This document shows, one piece after another, positions 1-9,837 of a stretch of DNA of 64,000 bases (the first letter of the stretch is position 1; the number at the start of each line of letters is the position of its first letter). The DNA is from Diacronema lutheri (lineage: Eukaryota; Haptophyta; Pavlovophyceae; Pavlovales; Pavlovaceae), in contig JAGTXO010000010.1 of the NCBI GenBank assembly GCA_019448385.1, positions 1 to 64,000 on the forward strand, in the 5' to 3' direction. The translations under genes were made by a program, and so were the position numbers. The notes under the pieces are model-generated. The model was given only the letters and a program-made list of their open reading frames with translations, had not been told where the DNA came from and made no database searches.

Positions 1-391
<391 letters not shown>

Positions 392-825
392 TTCGACGCA
401 GCAGACCGCCGCCGACGTGGCGAAGCCTACGGGCAAGCGCGTGGTCGAGGCTGCCCGACGTGTCAGTCCGCACTCGGGCCCAGGCCGGGGTCATGCGCGT
501 GCCCTACGTGGAGCTCACGCGAGACCGGCACTGGCATGATGGCAGGCAGCAGACTGAGCGGCCCTACATCCCTACAGTCACATCAGTGTGGTCTTCGGAC
601 GCTTGCGACTTGCGAGTTTTTAGGAGTCCGGCCTTTTCCATCCTCTGTTCTTTATGTCCGGGTCGGTCGCGCAAGACGCACGCATCCCCCACGCTCGTCC
701 CGGTAGGGCGGCGGCGTTCGAGTCGACCGGGCGGAGCGTGCCGCTGCCCCGCTTGTCGAAAGCGCGCCTGCTCGCGGGTGCTCACGAGGCGCGCGACGGC
801 GCGCACGCGCGCCGAGCGCGCAGAC
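392..825. other. Subtelomeric non-coding stretch
   Basis: Unique GC-rich sequence between the telomere and the first gene. An open frame extends upstream of the next gene from 460, but its translation is Arg-rich and shows no recognisable domain, so I treat it as 5' leader. I see no repeat or RNA gene here. Confidence 0.5.
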
Positions 826-1866
826 ATGGTCACGCGGCTGCCTGCCGACGTGCTCGCGCGCGTCGGCGCGCTCATCGGGCCAGAGGACGCGCTGTGCGTG
901 CGCGCGTCGTGCCGCGCCTTTGCGCACGCGCTTCCCGCACCGACGCGCACGCCGCGCTCGGCGATGATGCGCTCGCGCGCGCTCGCCGCTTGGACGTGGG
1001 CGCTGCCCAGCTTCCGCTCGGCTGCGTTTCCCGCGCGGGAGCAGATCGAGCTGTGCGCGCTAGCGGCGAGGGCTGGGTGCGTCGGCACGATGGCATTGCT
1101 GCGCGAGCACGGCTGCGAGTGGGACATCCGCACGTGCTCCGCTGCAGCTAGAGGCGGCCATCTTGAGGTGCTGCAGTGGGCGCGCGAGCACGGCTGCGAG
1201 TGGTACAGCGACACGTGCTCCGATGCAGCTGGGGGTGGCCACCTTGAGGTGCTGCGGTGGGCGCGCGAGCACGGCTGCAAGTGGGACAGCCGCACGTGCT
1301 CCGCTGCAGCTAGAGGCGGCCATCTTGAGGTGCTGCGGTGGGCGCGAGAGCACGGCTGCAAGTGGGGCTGGGACACGTGCTCATCTGCAGCTGAGGGTGG
1401 CCACCTTGCGGTGCTGCAGTGGGCGCGAGAGCACGGCTGCAAGTGGGGCTGGGACACGTGCTCATCTGCAGCTGAGGGTGGCCACCTTGCGGTGCTGCAG
1501 TGGGCGCGCGAGCACGGCTGCGAGTGGCGCAGTTGCACGTGCTCCCTTGCAGCTTGGGGTGGCCACCTCGAGGTGCTGCAGTGGGCGCGAGAGCACGGCT
1601 GCGAGTGGGACATCCGCACGTGCTCCGCTGCAGCTGGGCGTGGCCACCGCGAGGTGCTGCAGTGGGCGCGCGCGCACGGCTGTGGGTGGGACAGCGACAC
1701 GTGCTACGGTGCGGCTAGGGGTGGCCACCTCGAGGTGCTGCAGTGGGCACGGGAGCACGGCTGCGAGTGGGATCCGCAGGATTGCTTGCGCGGCGCGCGC
1801 TCTTCTGGCAACGCGCGCATGGCCGATTGGGTGCAAGCGCAGCTGGCGCTGCAGCAGCTGCCGTAA
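826..1866 (+). CDS. Ankyrin-type 27-residue repeat protein with F-box-like N terminus
   Basis: Predicted 346 aa, single exon. Residues 1-35 (MVTRLPADVLARV, then a cysteine-containing helix) resemble an F-box-like start. From about residue 85 there are nine tandem 27-residue units built on REHGCEW...TCS.AA.GGHLEVLQWA, the degenerate ankyrin-like repeat common in giant viruses and algae. Units four and five are identical, which points to recent unequal exchange. The ATG at 826 was chosen because the conserved-looking sequence begins there; an in-frame start at 460 would add 122 poorly conserved residues. Proteins of this kind usually act as protein-interaction scaffolds, possibly substrate adaptors for ubiquitin ligases, but no partner is visible. 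The subtelomeric position fits a rapidly expanding family. Confidence 0.75.
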   Translation: MVTRLPADVLARVGALIGPEDALCVRASCRAFAHALPAPTRTPRSAMMRSRALAAWTWALPSFRSAAFPAREQIELCALAARAGCVGTMALLREHGCEWDIRTCSAAARGGHLEVLQWAREHGCEWYSDTCSDAAGGGHLEVLRWAREHGCKWDSRTCSAAARGGHLEVLRWAREHGCKWGWDTCSSAAEGGHLAVLQWAREHGCKWGWDTCSSAAEGGHLAVLQWAREHGCEWRSCTCSLAAWGGHLEVLQWAREHGCEWDIRTCSAAAGRGHREVLQWARAHGCGWDSDTCYGAARGGHLEVLQWAREHGCEWDPQDCLRGARSSGNARMADWVQAQLALQQLP

Positions 1867-1902
1867 CAACACGGCCCGTCGGTCAACTTTGCGGGCGAGT
1901 GC

Positions 1903-1939
1903 TATATGAACAGGTAAGCGTCGTTAGTATATGAACAGG
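1903..1939. repeat. Short element carrying TAAGCGTCGTTAGTATAT
   Basis: The 18-mer at 1915-1932 is flanked on both sides by TATATGAACAGG (1903-1914 and 1928-1939). The same 17-18-mer recurs twice in tandem at 33287-33341. It lies about 40 bp after the ankyrin-type gene. Confidence 0.7.
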
Positions 1940-1996
1940 ACCACCGCGACTTCCTTCCCTCCACTGAGCCCGCCCTTGCCGCCGCCCTCGCCGCCG

Positions 1997-2030
<34 letters not shown>

Positions 2031-2517
2031 GCCCGTCGCCGCCGCCGCCGCCGCCAGCGCCGCCCCCTCCAAGCCCAGCCCCTCCGCCGTCACTGCCGCC
2101 GTCACCGCCGCCGTCGCCGCCGCCGTCGCCGCCGCCCCCTCCAAGCCCGTCACCCCTAGCCCGTCACCCCTACCGTCGTCCCCACCGTCACCGCCGCCGT
2201 CGCCGCATCCACCGCCGCCGTCGCCGTCCCGCCCGCCGCCTTCTTCCCCATCTCCACCCCCTCCGGCTGCCGCACCGACGAGCACCCGGGCGGGCGTGAT
2301 CGCCGGCCGCGTCGTGGGCGTCGTGGGCGGCCCGGCCCTCATCGGGCTCCTCGAAGGCGCGTTCGCGCGCATGCGATCCAAGGCAGCATGGCCACCTTCT
2401 CGCGCTGAAGCTAGAGGCCGCGACCGCACTCAGGCCACCGTGGTCGCGACAGCGGACAGCCGCACGTCCCCCTGGTCGGACGGCTGCTTGGGCCTGTTCA
2501 CCCCTTGGACGCATTGA
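1931..2517 (+). pseudogene. Proline-rich ORF broken by a 14-bp duplication
   Basis: From the ATG at 1931 the frame encodes a Pro/Ser-rich tract through a 29-C homopolymer. At 2144-2171 a 14-bp unit (AGCCCGTCACCCCT) is tandemly duplicated. Downstream, the Pro-rich reading moves to another frame, which continues to a stop at 2517 and contains a Gly/Val-rich hydrophobic stretch (VIAGRVVGVVGGPALIG) that could be a membrane segment. Counting frames, loss of one 14-bp copy would put both parts in one frame. The sequence is low-complexity, so this may not be a gene at all; the homopolymer could also hide assembly errors. Confidence 0.35.
2000..2028. repeat. Poly-C tract, 29 bp
   Basis: An uninterrupted run of 29 C residues inside the proline-rich ORF. 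Length may be unreliable. Confidence 0.85.
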
Positions 2518-2781
2518 GTGTCCGGGCGCTGCGCGAGCAGCAGCACGCCCCGCACGGGATGTCCGGCCGAGCCGGGCCGCGCGCGGCCGCGCGTCAAGCG
2601 CCCTTGATCAACGCCTTCGGCGCGCGTGGCGCGCCGCGCCGCGCGCCATGGCTGCGCGGCGCCGAGGCCACTCGCCGCCGGCCATCGCGGAGCGGCGCGC
2701 CGCGCGCACGCGCCGCCACCCGTCCGTGCGGGCGCAGCCGCGCGCGCGCGCGCGAGTCCGGCGCGGCCCAGCTCGTGGCGC

Positions 2782-4573
2782 CTAGGCTGGCCGCTGCTGC
2801 AGGCACGGGAATTTGCACACGATCGCCGTGATGTCGTCGCGGTAGTCGCCCTCCTCCTCGCGCCACTTCGCGGCCGCGCGCTCGATCAGCTTGGTGCACG
2901 CCTGCGCGGCGTCGCGCCGGGCGAGTTCCGCGCGTCCCGCGCGCGTCAGCACGCGGCGCGGCGCGGCGCGCGCAACGCGGCACGGCGCCGCGCGCGCGCG
3001 CGCGCACCTCCGTGGCGCCGGCCTGCGCGACGATGGGCGCGCAGATGGCGACGGCCTCGTCGGAGCTGATGAACTCCCACACGCCATCGGACGCCATGAT
3101 GAGGAAGAGGTCGTCGCGGCCGAGCTCGTGCTCCATCACCTCGGGCTCGGCAATCACGCCGATCGACGTGACCAGGTGGTCGCCAATCGACCGCGCCATC
3201 GCCAGCCCGGGCAGCGTCATGTTCGCGTCCAGCCACACGCGAGCGGGCCTATCCGCGCGGCGCGGCGCGGCGTGGACGCGGCGCGGCGCGCGCGCGTCAG
3301 CCGCACCGCCACGCACCGCCGCGTCCGCGCGCCGCGCCGCGCGTCCGCGCCGCGCCGCGCGCCGCGCGCCGCGCCGCGCACCCGCCCCACTCCTCCTCGG
3401 GCGGCGAGACGAAGCCCTTCTTCTTCTTGATGCGCGCCATCTCCGCGGGCGTGTCGGGCTTCTGGTCCTCGGAGAGGTCGAGCGCGATGACGCCGCCGGA
3501 CGGCGAGCGCCTCGCGAGCACGGCTCGCGAGTCACCGGCGTTTGCGACGAAGAGCTTCGAGCCGATCATCACCGTCACGACCGCGGTCGTACCCGACAGC
3601 TCGGCGTCGATGGTCGGCTCCTGCTTGAGCAACGAGTCGCACTGCAGGTACGAGTGCTTGAGCGCCTGCGCCGGCTTGTCGGTGAGGAGCGGATGGTCCT
3701 CGAGGATCGCCTGCAACGTGTTCATAGCAAAATGGCTCACTTTGTCGCCGCACACGCCGTGCCCGTCGAAGACGGAGAACATCGCGATCTCGTCCGAGTC
3801 GGCGAACGGGTAGCAGACCGCACCTCGGTCCTGGTTGATCTTGGCGCTCGTCTCGCCGTGCCGCATCCCCGGTTCGACCTGCGCTCGTGCGCGCGGTGCG
3901 GCGGCGCGCAGGCGCCGTGCAGTCGGCGAGCGCGGCGGCAGGCGGATGGGCGGACTGGCGCACGCGCGGCGCCGGCAAGCGGGCGCACGGGCTAGCGCGC
4001 GCGCGCGCGCGCGCGCGCGCGCGCGCGCGCACCCCGTGGCACGAGTAGGTGCCAACTATCTCGAGCGGAAAGGGCAGGTCCGACTTCTTGCGCACCACGC
4101 CCATCTCCGGGCTGCGCGGCGCGCGGACGGCGCGGCGCGCGGCGCGAGCGCGGCGCCGCGAGCGAGCGTGCGAAAGTCGCGTGAAAGAACCCTTGGCGCG
4201 CCGACGCGCGCGCGCGCGCGCGCGCCTCGCGCCGAGGCAGGGCGCGAGGCACCGGCGACGAACCCCGCACGCCGCGGCGCGCGGCCGCGGCGCGCGCGCG
4301 CGCAGAGCTCGTCGCGGCGACGCGTGTCCCGGCGGCACCGCGCGGCGGTGGCAACGGGCAGCGGCGGCGGCGCGGCAGCGATCCGCACCTCATCGACATG
4401 CGCCGGATGCGCCGCTTCGAGTCCGTCCCATTCGGCGACTTCTCGTCGGCCGGCTCGTCATCAAACTCGGACGTATCGAGGTCGGCGACGGAGAGGCGGC
4501 GGCGGCGGAAGGACTGCTCCGAGGCCGATTCCTTGGAGGGTAGCGGCGGCGGGGCGCTGCCCGCGGCTGACAT
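2782..4573 (-). CDS. Protein phosphatase 2C (PPM family), five exons
   Basis: Mg2+/Mn2+-dependent Ser/Thr phosphatase, about 373 aa. Exons on the minus strand: 4573-4389, 4111-4033, 3878-3382, 3248-3008 and 2901-2782. All junctions keep frame and have GT donors and AG acceptors. Family motifs appear in order: NQDRGAV, VFDGHG (metal-binding Asp/Gly), GTTAVV, ANAGDSRAV, ARVWL..LPGLAMARSIGD, IMASDGVWEF and the late Asp in YRDDITAIV. The metal-ligand aspartates are therefore present. The N-terminal about 60 residues are charged and basic with Ser/Arg runs (RRRRLS) and could be a regulatory tail. No signal peptide or membrane segment is seen, so it is probably cytosolic or nuclear. It is divergent to the V-ATPase subunit d gene, with 292 bp between starts. 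The substrate cannot be inferred. Confidence 0.9.
3995..4030. repeat. Alternating (GC)18 tract in a PP2C intron
   Basis: Thirty-six bases of perfect GC alternation inside the PP2C intron between exons 2 and 3, a candidate Z-DNA-forming sequence. Confidence 0.85.
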
Positions 4574-4865
4574 GGCCCGCTGGCCCGCTCTGCGTCCGAG
4601 CGGTCGGCGTGCGCGCTACTCGCCGGCCCTCCCTGTGCTTACACCACCGCTTGCGATGTTCCACACCAGCAACAGGCGTGCGTTACGCCTCCCCCGTATT
4701 GCGCGGAGAGAACCTTTTGAAGCCAAAAGCGCAGGGTCCGGGAAGAAAATTTGGCGTTGGGGCCTTCCGGACACGCCCTGCCCCCGACCTCTGGGCAGAG
4801 CGAGAGAGAGAGCCGGCTCGGTCGACTCTCGAGGGCCGAACGCTGCGCCACCCCCGCGCGGCACC
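4574..4865. promoter_or_regulatory. Shared region between PP2C and V-ATPase d starts
   Basis: This 292-bp gap separates two divergent ATGs and must hold both promoters and leaders. It is less GC-extreme than its neighbours and has short AT-rich patches near 4715-4760. I see no clear TATA box. Confidence 0.5.
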
Positions 4866-6847
4866 ATGGCGTCAATGGGGTACTTCAACGTGGACAACGG
4901 CTTCCTCGAGGCGGTACGCGCCGCACGTTCTCGCGCCGCGCGCTGCGCGCCGCCCTGGACCGCCCACCGCTCCACGCCGCGTGGCGCGCCGTCCGGCCCG
5001 TATTGCCATAGGCGCGCGCGCGCGGCGCCCAAGCGCGGCGCTTGCACGCACAGCCGCCGACGCGCGGCGCGGCTCGGCGCCGCTCGCCCACAGGTCGTGC
5101 GTGGCTTCCGATCGGGTATCCTCTCAGCCTCGGACTACGCCAACCTGCAGCAATGCGACACTGTCGACGGTGCGCGCGGCGCGCTGCGCGGCGCGGCGCA
5201 CGCGCGCGGCTCGGGGCGACTGCTCGCCGGGGCCTCGCGCTGGTGGACGAAGCGGCCGTGCGCGCGCGGCGCGTGTGTCGGACAGCCGGGCGCCGGCGCT
5301 CGCAATTGGACGCACGGCCGGATGCCTCGGCGCCGCGCGCGCACGGGCGGGCACGGCCCGCAGCCCGCCGCGAGGCCGCTCGCCTCGTCGGCGCGCCACG
5401 AGGGCAATCGGCCCGTGCCTTTTGGCAGTGGGCTCTGTCTGGCCCGCGCTGGCGACATGCGTTCACCGCACGGACGGACGAGCGCGGCGCGCAGCGAGCG
5501 CGCGGGCAGCGAGCTTGGCGCGGCGAGCTCACGCGCAGAGCGCGCGCGCGGCGCGGCCTGTCGCCGCATCGCATCGCGCAGACATGAAGCTGCAGCTGCA
5601 GGGCACCGACTACGGCAACTTTCTGCAGGGCGAGCCGTCGCCGCTCTCCACCAACACGCTCGCGCTCAAGTGCACCGAGAAGCTCGTCGCCGAGTTTGAG
5701 CACTTGCGCGTGCAGGCCGTCGAGCCGCTCGCCACTTTCATGGACTACGTCACGTGCGCGCGGCTGCGGCGGCCGGCGCGGCTGGCGCGGCGCGCTGTAG
5801 CTGGCGCTGTCGGCTGCCGCCGCGCGCGGTCGCGCGCCGCTGCGGCTCGCGGCTCGCACCGCGCGCCGCGCGAAGGTCGCCTCTCTGCCCCCCGGCCCCT
5901 GCCAACCGACCAACCAACCCCCTTTTGGCCTCCCCACGCCCCTAGGTACGGATACATGATTGACAACCTGATGCTCATCATCACCGGCGCGCTGCATGAC
6001 CGCGACACGAACGAGCTGATGGCCAAGTGCCACCCGCTCGGCCTCTTCGAGGGCCTCTCCGCCGCGTCCATCCCCAACACGGCCAAGGACCTCTACGAGA
6101 TGGTCCTCGTCGAGACGCCGATCGGCCCCTATTTCACCGACGTGCTCTCGCTGTGGAAGCAGCCGCAGGTGGGCGAGCGGCAGCCCGGCGTGGAGGACCT
6201 GGACGAGCTCAACATTGAGATCATCCGCAACTCGCTCTACAAGGCCTACCTCGAGGACTTTTACGAATTCGTCACGACCAAGTGCGGGATGGAGACGGCG
6301 GAAGTGATGGGCGGCATCCTCTCGCTCGAGGCCGACCGCCGCTCGATCAACATCACGGTGAACAGCTTTGAGACGGAGCTGAGCAAGGACGACAAGTGCA
6401 AGCTGTACCCGTCCATCGGGCAGCTCCACCCCGAGGGGACCGCGCGCCTCGCGCTCTGCGCTGACGTCGACGCCGTGCGCGCCGCGCTCGACCCGTACCA
6501 AGACTACCGCAACGTGCTCGCCGAGAGCGGCGTCGGCGAGGAGAAGTCGGTGGAGAACGCGTTCTTCGAGCTCGAGGTGCAGCTCAACAAGGACGCCTTC
6601 GAGCAGCAGTTTCACTTTGGCCTCTTCTGGGCCTACGTCAAGCTGCGCGAGCAGGAGGTGCGCAGCATGGCGGCGCGACCACGCGCCGCGCGGGCCGCCG
6701 CGCGCGGGGCGGGCCGCCGACCGGACGCGGCGCGCCCCCTCGCCTGTCGCGCGCGTGCGCGCGCAGGTGCGCAACATTGTGTGGATCGCAGAGTGCATCT
6801 CGCAGGACCAGCGCTCGCAGATCACGCAGTACGTCAACATCTTCTGA
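4866..6847 (+). CDS. ATP6V0D: V-type ATPase V0 subunit d
   Basis: Subunit d couples the V1 rotor stalk to the V0 proteolipid ring of the vacuolar proton pump. Five exons (4866-4913, 5094-5169, 5582-5753, 5946-6657, 6767-6847) join in frame to about 362 aa, close to the 350 aa usual for the family. Diagnostic stretches match the eukaryotic subunit along its length: YFNVDNGFLEAVVRG, LQGTDYGNFL, KCHPLG, NIEIIRNSLYKAYLE, FEADRR-like LEADRRSINITVNSFGTEL-like, QFHFGLFWAYVKLREQE and the C-terminal VRNIVWIAECISQ...YVNIF. The protein is peripheral, without a signal peptide. Introns begin GTACGC, GTGCGC, GTGCGC and GTGCGC and end CAG, TAG or GCAG. Confidence is high in both identity and exon structure. 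Confidence 0.95.
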
Positions 6848-7304
6848 GCGCGCGCACCCGAGGCGCGTGCGCATAGCGGCCACCGCACCGGGCCCGCGCT
6901 GTCGGCGGCGTGCGGCGGCGCGCCGTCGCAATGCAGGCGCCGGCGGGCGCTCGCCGCGCGGCGGCCCGTTGGCCGGCCGGCCGTGGCGGCGAGCAACCGC
7001 CCGCGGGCCGCGGCCCGAGCGGGCGAGTCTCTGATGCCCTCTGACGGTGGTGGCAGACGACACACCTGCATACGTGCACGTGAGGGCGACGGTGGCTCTC
7101 GCGTGCGCTGAGATGGCGAATGACGCCAGTTGAAAGGAGTCAATTGGCGGCTGACCGTCGGGGCTGTCCGCCCGTGACTTCTTTACACCATCGCCCAACC
7201 TCACACTCGCAGTGGGAACTTCGCGCGCGCCGCCCATTTTGAAACCGCGGTTCTGGCGACGCTCCTTCTTCAACAGGGCGAGAGCAGGCAGGCCATTAGC
7301 TGTG
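6848..7304. other. Intergenic region before plastid L1
   Basis: This 457-bp spacer holds the 3' end of the V-ATPase gene and the leader of L1. A CACTCGCAG at about 7203-7211 could be an acceptor in the 5' leader. No further gene is supported. Confidence 0.4.
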
Positions 7305-8774
7305 ATGCTGGCCGGCCTCGCGCTCGTCTGCACGCACGCGCTGGCGGCGTCGGTTGCGGTGAGGCACAGCGCGCTTGCGGCGCCGGCGTGCGTGCGCGCA
7401 CCGAGCTCGTCGCGCGCCGCCGTGTCGCTCAAGCTCTCCAAGCGCATGGCGCTCGCCGAGAAGAGCGTCGACGCGGAGAAGCTGTACGTGCCCGAGGAGG
7501 CGGTCGGTCTCATGAAGAAGCTTGCGTCCGCAAAGTTCATCGAGACGGCGGAGGCGCACATCCGGCTCAACATCGACCCCAAGTACAACGACCAGCAGAT
7601 CCGCACGACCGTCGCGCTGCCCAAGGGCACGGGCAAGGAGGTGCGCATCGCTGTGCTCGCCGAGGGCCAGCAGGCGGAGGCGGCCAAGACGGCGGGCGCC
7701 GACCTGGTCGGCTGGGAGGACCTTGTGGAGTCGATCAGCAAAGGCACGCTCGACTTTGACGTGCTGATCGCTTCGCCGCCCGCCATGCCAAAGATCGCGA
7801 AGCTCGGCCGCGTGCTCGGCCCCAAGGGTCTCATGCCCTCGCCAAAGGTGAGCGCTGAGGCGGGCCGTCTTCCGCGCCGGCGCGTGTATGGCGTGGCGCG
7901 CGCGGTTTGGGTGGCGCGGGCGCATGCGTGGCGTTGTGCGCGCGTGGCGTGGCGTGGCGTGGCGAGCGCACGCGCGCGGCCGAGTTTGGGCGTGGCGCTC
8001 GTCACGGCGCACTCGCACGCATTCGCAGCGGCACCTCAGCGCCTGGCTGTGGCCGCGCGCCGCGCGCGGGCTTCGGAGAGCCGCCGCCGCGCTAGGCAGC
8101 TTGGCGGCGGCTCGCTTGGCGCCTGCCCTCCCGTCCTCCCGCTGCACGCGCTGGGCCGCTTGGCGCCTGCCCTCCCTTCCTTCCGCCGCACGCGCACACG
8201 GCCGCGCAAGCGAACCGCGAAGCGCGCGCGCATGCGCCCGGCCCAGAGCCGCGCCGCTGGCGCTTCCGCGCCGTGCGCTCACGCAGCTGGCGCACCGCGC
8301 CGGCGCGCGCGGCTTCAATCGCAGGCGGGCACCGTCTCGACGGACATGGGCGCAACTGTCGCGGAGTTCAAGTCGGGCAAGTTTGAATTCCGGTGCGACA
8401 AGCAGGGCATCGTGCACGTGCCCTTTGGCAAGCTCTCCTTCCCCGAGGCGGTGAGAAGCGCGACGCCGTATCGCCAGCGAGACCTTCCTACCCCTTCCCC
8501 CCAAAAACCCCAAGCCATGTCCAAATCCCCCAACCGCCCGCGGCGGAGCGTCGCGCGCGCGCGCGCAGCTGAGCGCACCCGACCCGCCAACTTGTGCCCC
8601 GCCTCGCAGGATCTGCTGAGCAACCTCAAGGCGGTGCAGGAGACCGTCGACAAGAACAAGCCGACTGGCGCGAAGGGCCGCTTCTGGACGAGCATGTACA
8701 TTTGCTCGTCCATGGGCCCGTCGCTCAAGATTGACATCGACGCGCTCAACAAGATGACGCCAGTCGCTGCCTAG
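7305..8774 (+). CDS. rpl1: Plastid 50S ribosomal protein L1 (nuclear-encoded)
   Basis: Binds 23S rRNA in the L1 stalk of the plastid ribosome and helps release the E-site tRNA. Exons 7305-7847, 8325-8450 and 8610-8774 give about 277 aa. The start MLAGLALVCTHALAA is an ER-type signal segment followed by an Ala/Ser/Arg-rich stretch, the two-part plastid address of secondary algae; the ATG at 7305 was chosen for this reason over an upstream in-frame position at 7212. L1 family sequence follows: LYVPEEAVGLMKKL, FIETAEAHIRLNID, IRTTVALPKGTGK, the hallmark GRVLGPKGLMPSPK at the first exon junction, then GTVSTDMG and the C-terminal GPSLKIDIDALNKM. The bacterial-type sequence argues for plastid rather than cytosolic function. 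The last codons overlap an uncertain opposite-strand ORF. Confidence 0.93.
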   Translation: MLAGLALVCTHALAASVAVRHSALAAPACVRAPSSSRAAVSLKLSKRMALAEKSVDAEKLYVPEEAVGLMKKLASAKFIETAEAHIRLNIDPKYNDQQIRTTVALPKGTGKEVRIAVLAEGQQAEAAKTAGADLVGWEDLVESISKGTLDFDVLIASPPAMPKIAKLGRVLGPKGLMPSPKVSAEAGRLPRRRVYGVARAVWVARAHAWRCARVAWRGVASARARPSLGVALVTAHSHAFAAAPQRLAVAARRARASESRRRARQLGGGSLGACPPVLPLHALGRLAPALPSFRRTRTRPRKRTAKRARMRPAQSRAAGASAPCAHAAGAPRRRARLQSQAGTVSTDMGATVAEFKSGKFEFRCDKQGIVHVPFGKLSFPEAVRSATPYRQRDLPTPSPQKPQAMSKSPNRPRRSVARARAAERTRPANLCPASQDLLSNLKAVQETVDKNKPTGAKGRFWTSMYICSSMGPSLKIDIDALNKMTPVAA

Positions 8775-9720
8775 GCCGTCGTAGTTCGAGGCTGGCTGCC
8801 GCGGCGCGCCCGCTAGACGCGCCGCCAGCCGCGCGCGAGCCGAGGCTGGTGATCCACGCGGCAAAGCCGAGGTCGGCGAGATTTGAAATTTCAAATTCTT
8901 CCTCGCCTGCCGCGATGGCGGGCAATGCGGCGTTTACGATCGCCGCCGGCACGACACCTGCCGCCACCGCAGCCGCGCTGCCCTTCCCGGCAACTGCGCG
9001 CGTCGCCTTGGCGCCGATCGTCGACAGCGTATCTTGGATCGTCAAATGCGCCTGCGCGACGGCCGGTGCGTGCACGACTTACTGCACTGGCCTGACGCGG
9101 TCAGTGGACAATCCGACGCGGCGGCGATACAAGCCCGCCGAGCAGCGCGCACACCGCCCGGCCAGTCGCCGACGCCCAATTGCGCGCTGTGGGAGGCTGT
9201 CCTTTGAGCCTCCGTCGGATTCGAACAGCTGCGAGGCGCCGTGGTCCCCGTCGGCGCAGCGCGCGCCGGCACGGCCGTGCCGGCCGGCAGCTTCGGAACG
9301 CCGGGTGCCTTGACGACGCCTGCCTTGGCCATCCAGGCTGCGACCTCGCGCTCTGATGGCCGCGCTCCGCGCGCCCCGCCGCCCCTGCCCATCGACTGCG
9401 CCGGCACCGCGAACAACGTACTTTTCGCCCCGGTCGGTGGGTTTGGGGGTGGCGGGGCACGCGTGCGCGGCCACGCGGCCAGCATCGCGGCGCTTGCCAC
9501 GCTGGCGGCGGGTGGTGGTGCGCTTCGCGGCGGCGACAGGAGGCTGCGACGCGGCGGGGAGGGTGGCGGCTCGCTGGCGGCGGGCGTCGCGCTCTGCAGC
9601 GGCGGCGGGCGGCTTGGCGACGTGGTAGGCGGCGGCTCGGGGGTGGCGGTCGTCGCCGACGATCTTCGGGCCTCGGCGTGCGCGTGCGCGTCGGCCGGTG
9701 GTGTGGTTGACGGCGGCCAC
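8775..9720 (-). CDS. Uncertain small minus-strand gene
   Basis: Two open stretches on this strand look coding but cannot be joined with confidence. Near 9500-9230 one frame reads ...SEREVAAWMAKAGVVKAPGVPKLP; near 9075-8830 another reads ATRAVAGKG, a hydrophobic Ala/Val segment, then EEEFEISNLADLGFAAW. An ATG at 9720 lies about 60 bp downstream of a TATATA element on the same strand, a plausible start. The acidic/hydrophobic C-terminal block could be a small membrane or thylakoid-associated protein, but I do not recognise the family. Introns are likely. Limits are approximate, and the tail may overlap the end of the L1 gene. Confidence 0.3.
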
Positions 9721-9782
9721 CGGTGCGGCGGCGCGCGGGCGGCGGCGCGCGGTGGCTAGGCGCGTGTGGGCCTTTGGGCCGA

Positions 9783-9789
9783 GTATATA
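9783..9789 (-). promoter_or_regulatory. TATA-like element
   Basis: TATATAT in an otherwise very GC-rich stretch, about 60 bp upstream of the minus-strand ATG at 9720. It is one of the few TATA-like boxes in the window. Confidence 0.4.
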
Positions 9790-9837
9790 TCACGCACACC
9801 GAGGTGTCTGCAGTCCGATGTCAGGAGCGTATGAGAG

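Noticed and set aside
460-825. N-terminal extension of the subtelomeric ankyrin protein
   Set aside because: The 122 added residues are Arg/Ser-rich and lack similarity to any domain; the F-box-like segment begins at 826.
9205-9240. tRNA-like T-arm sequence GTTCGAATCC on the minus strand
   Set aside because: The flanking bases do not pair as a T stem and no anticodon or acceptor arm is found at proper distances.
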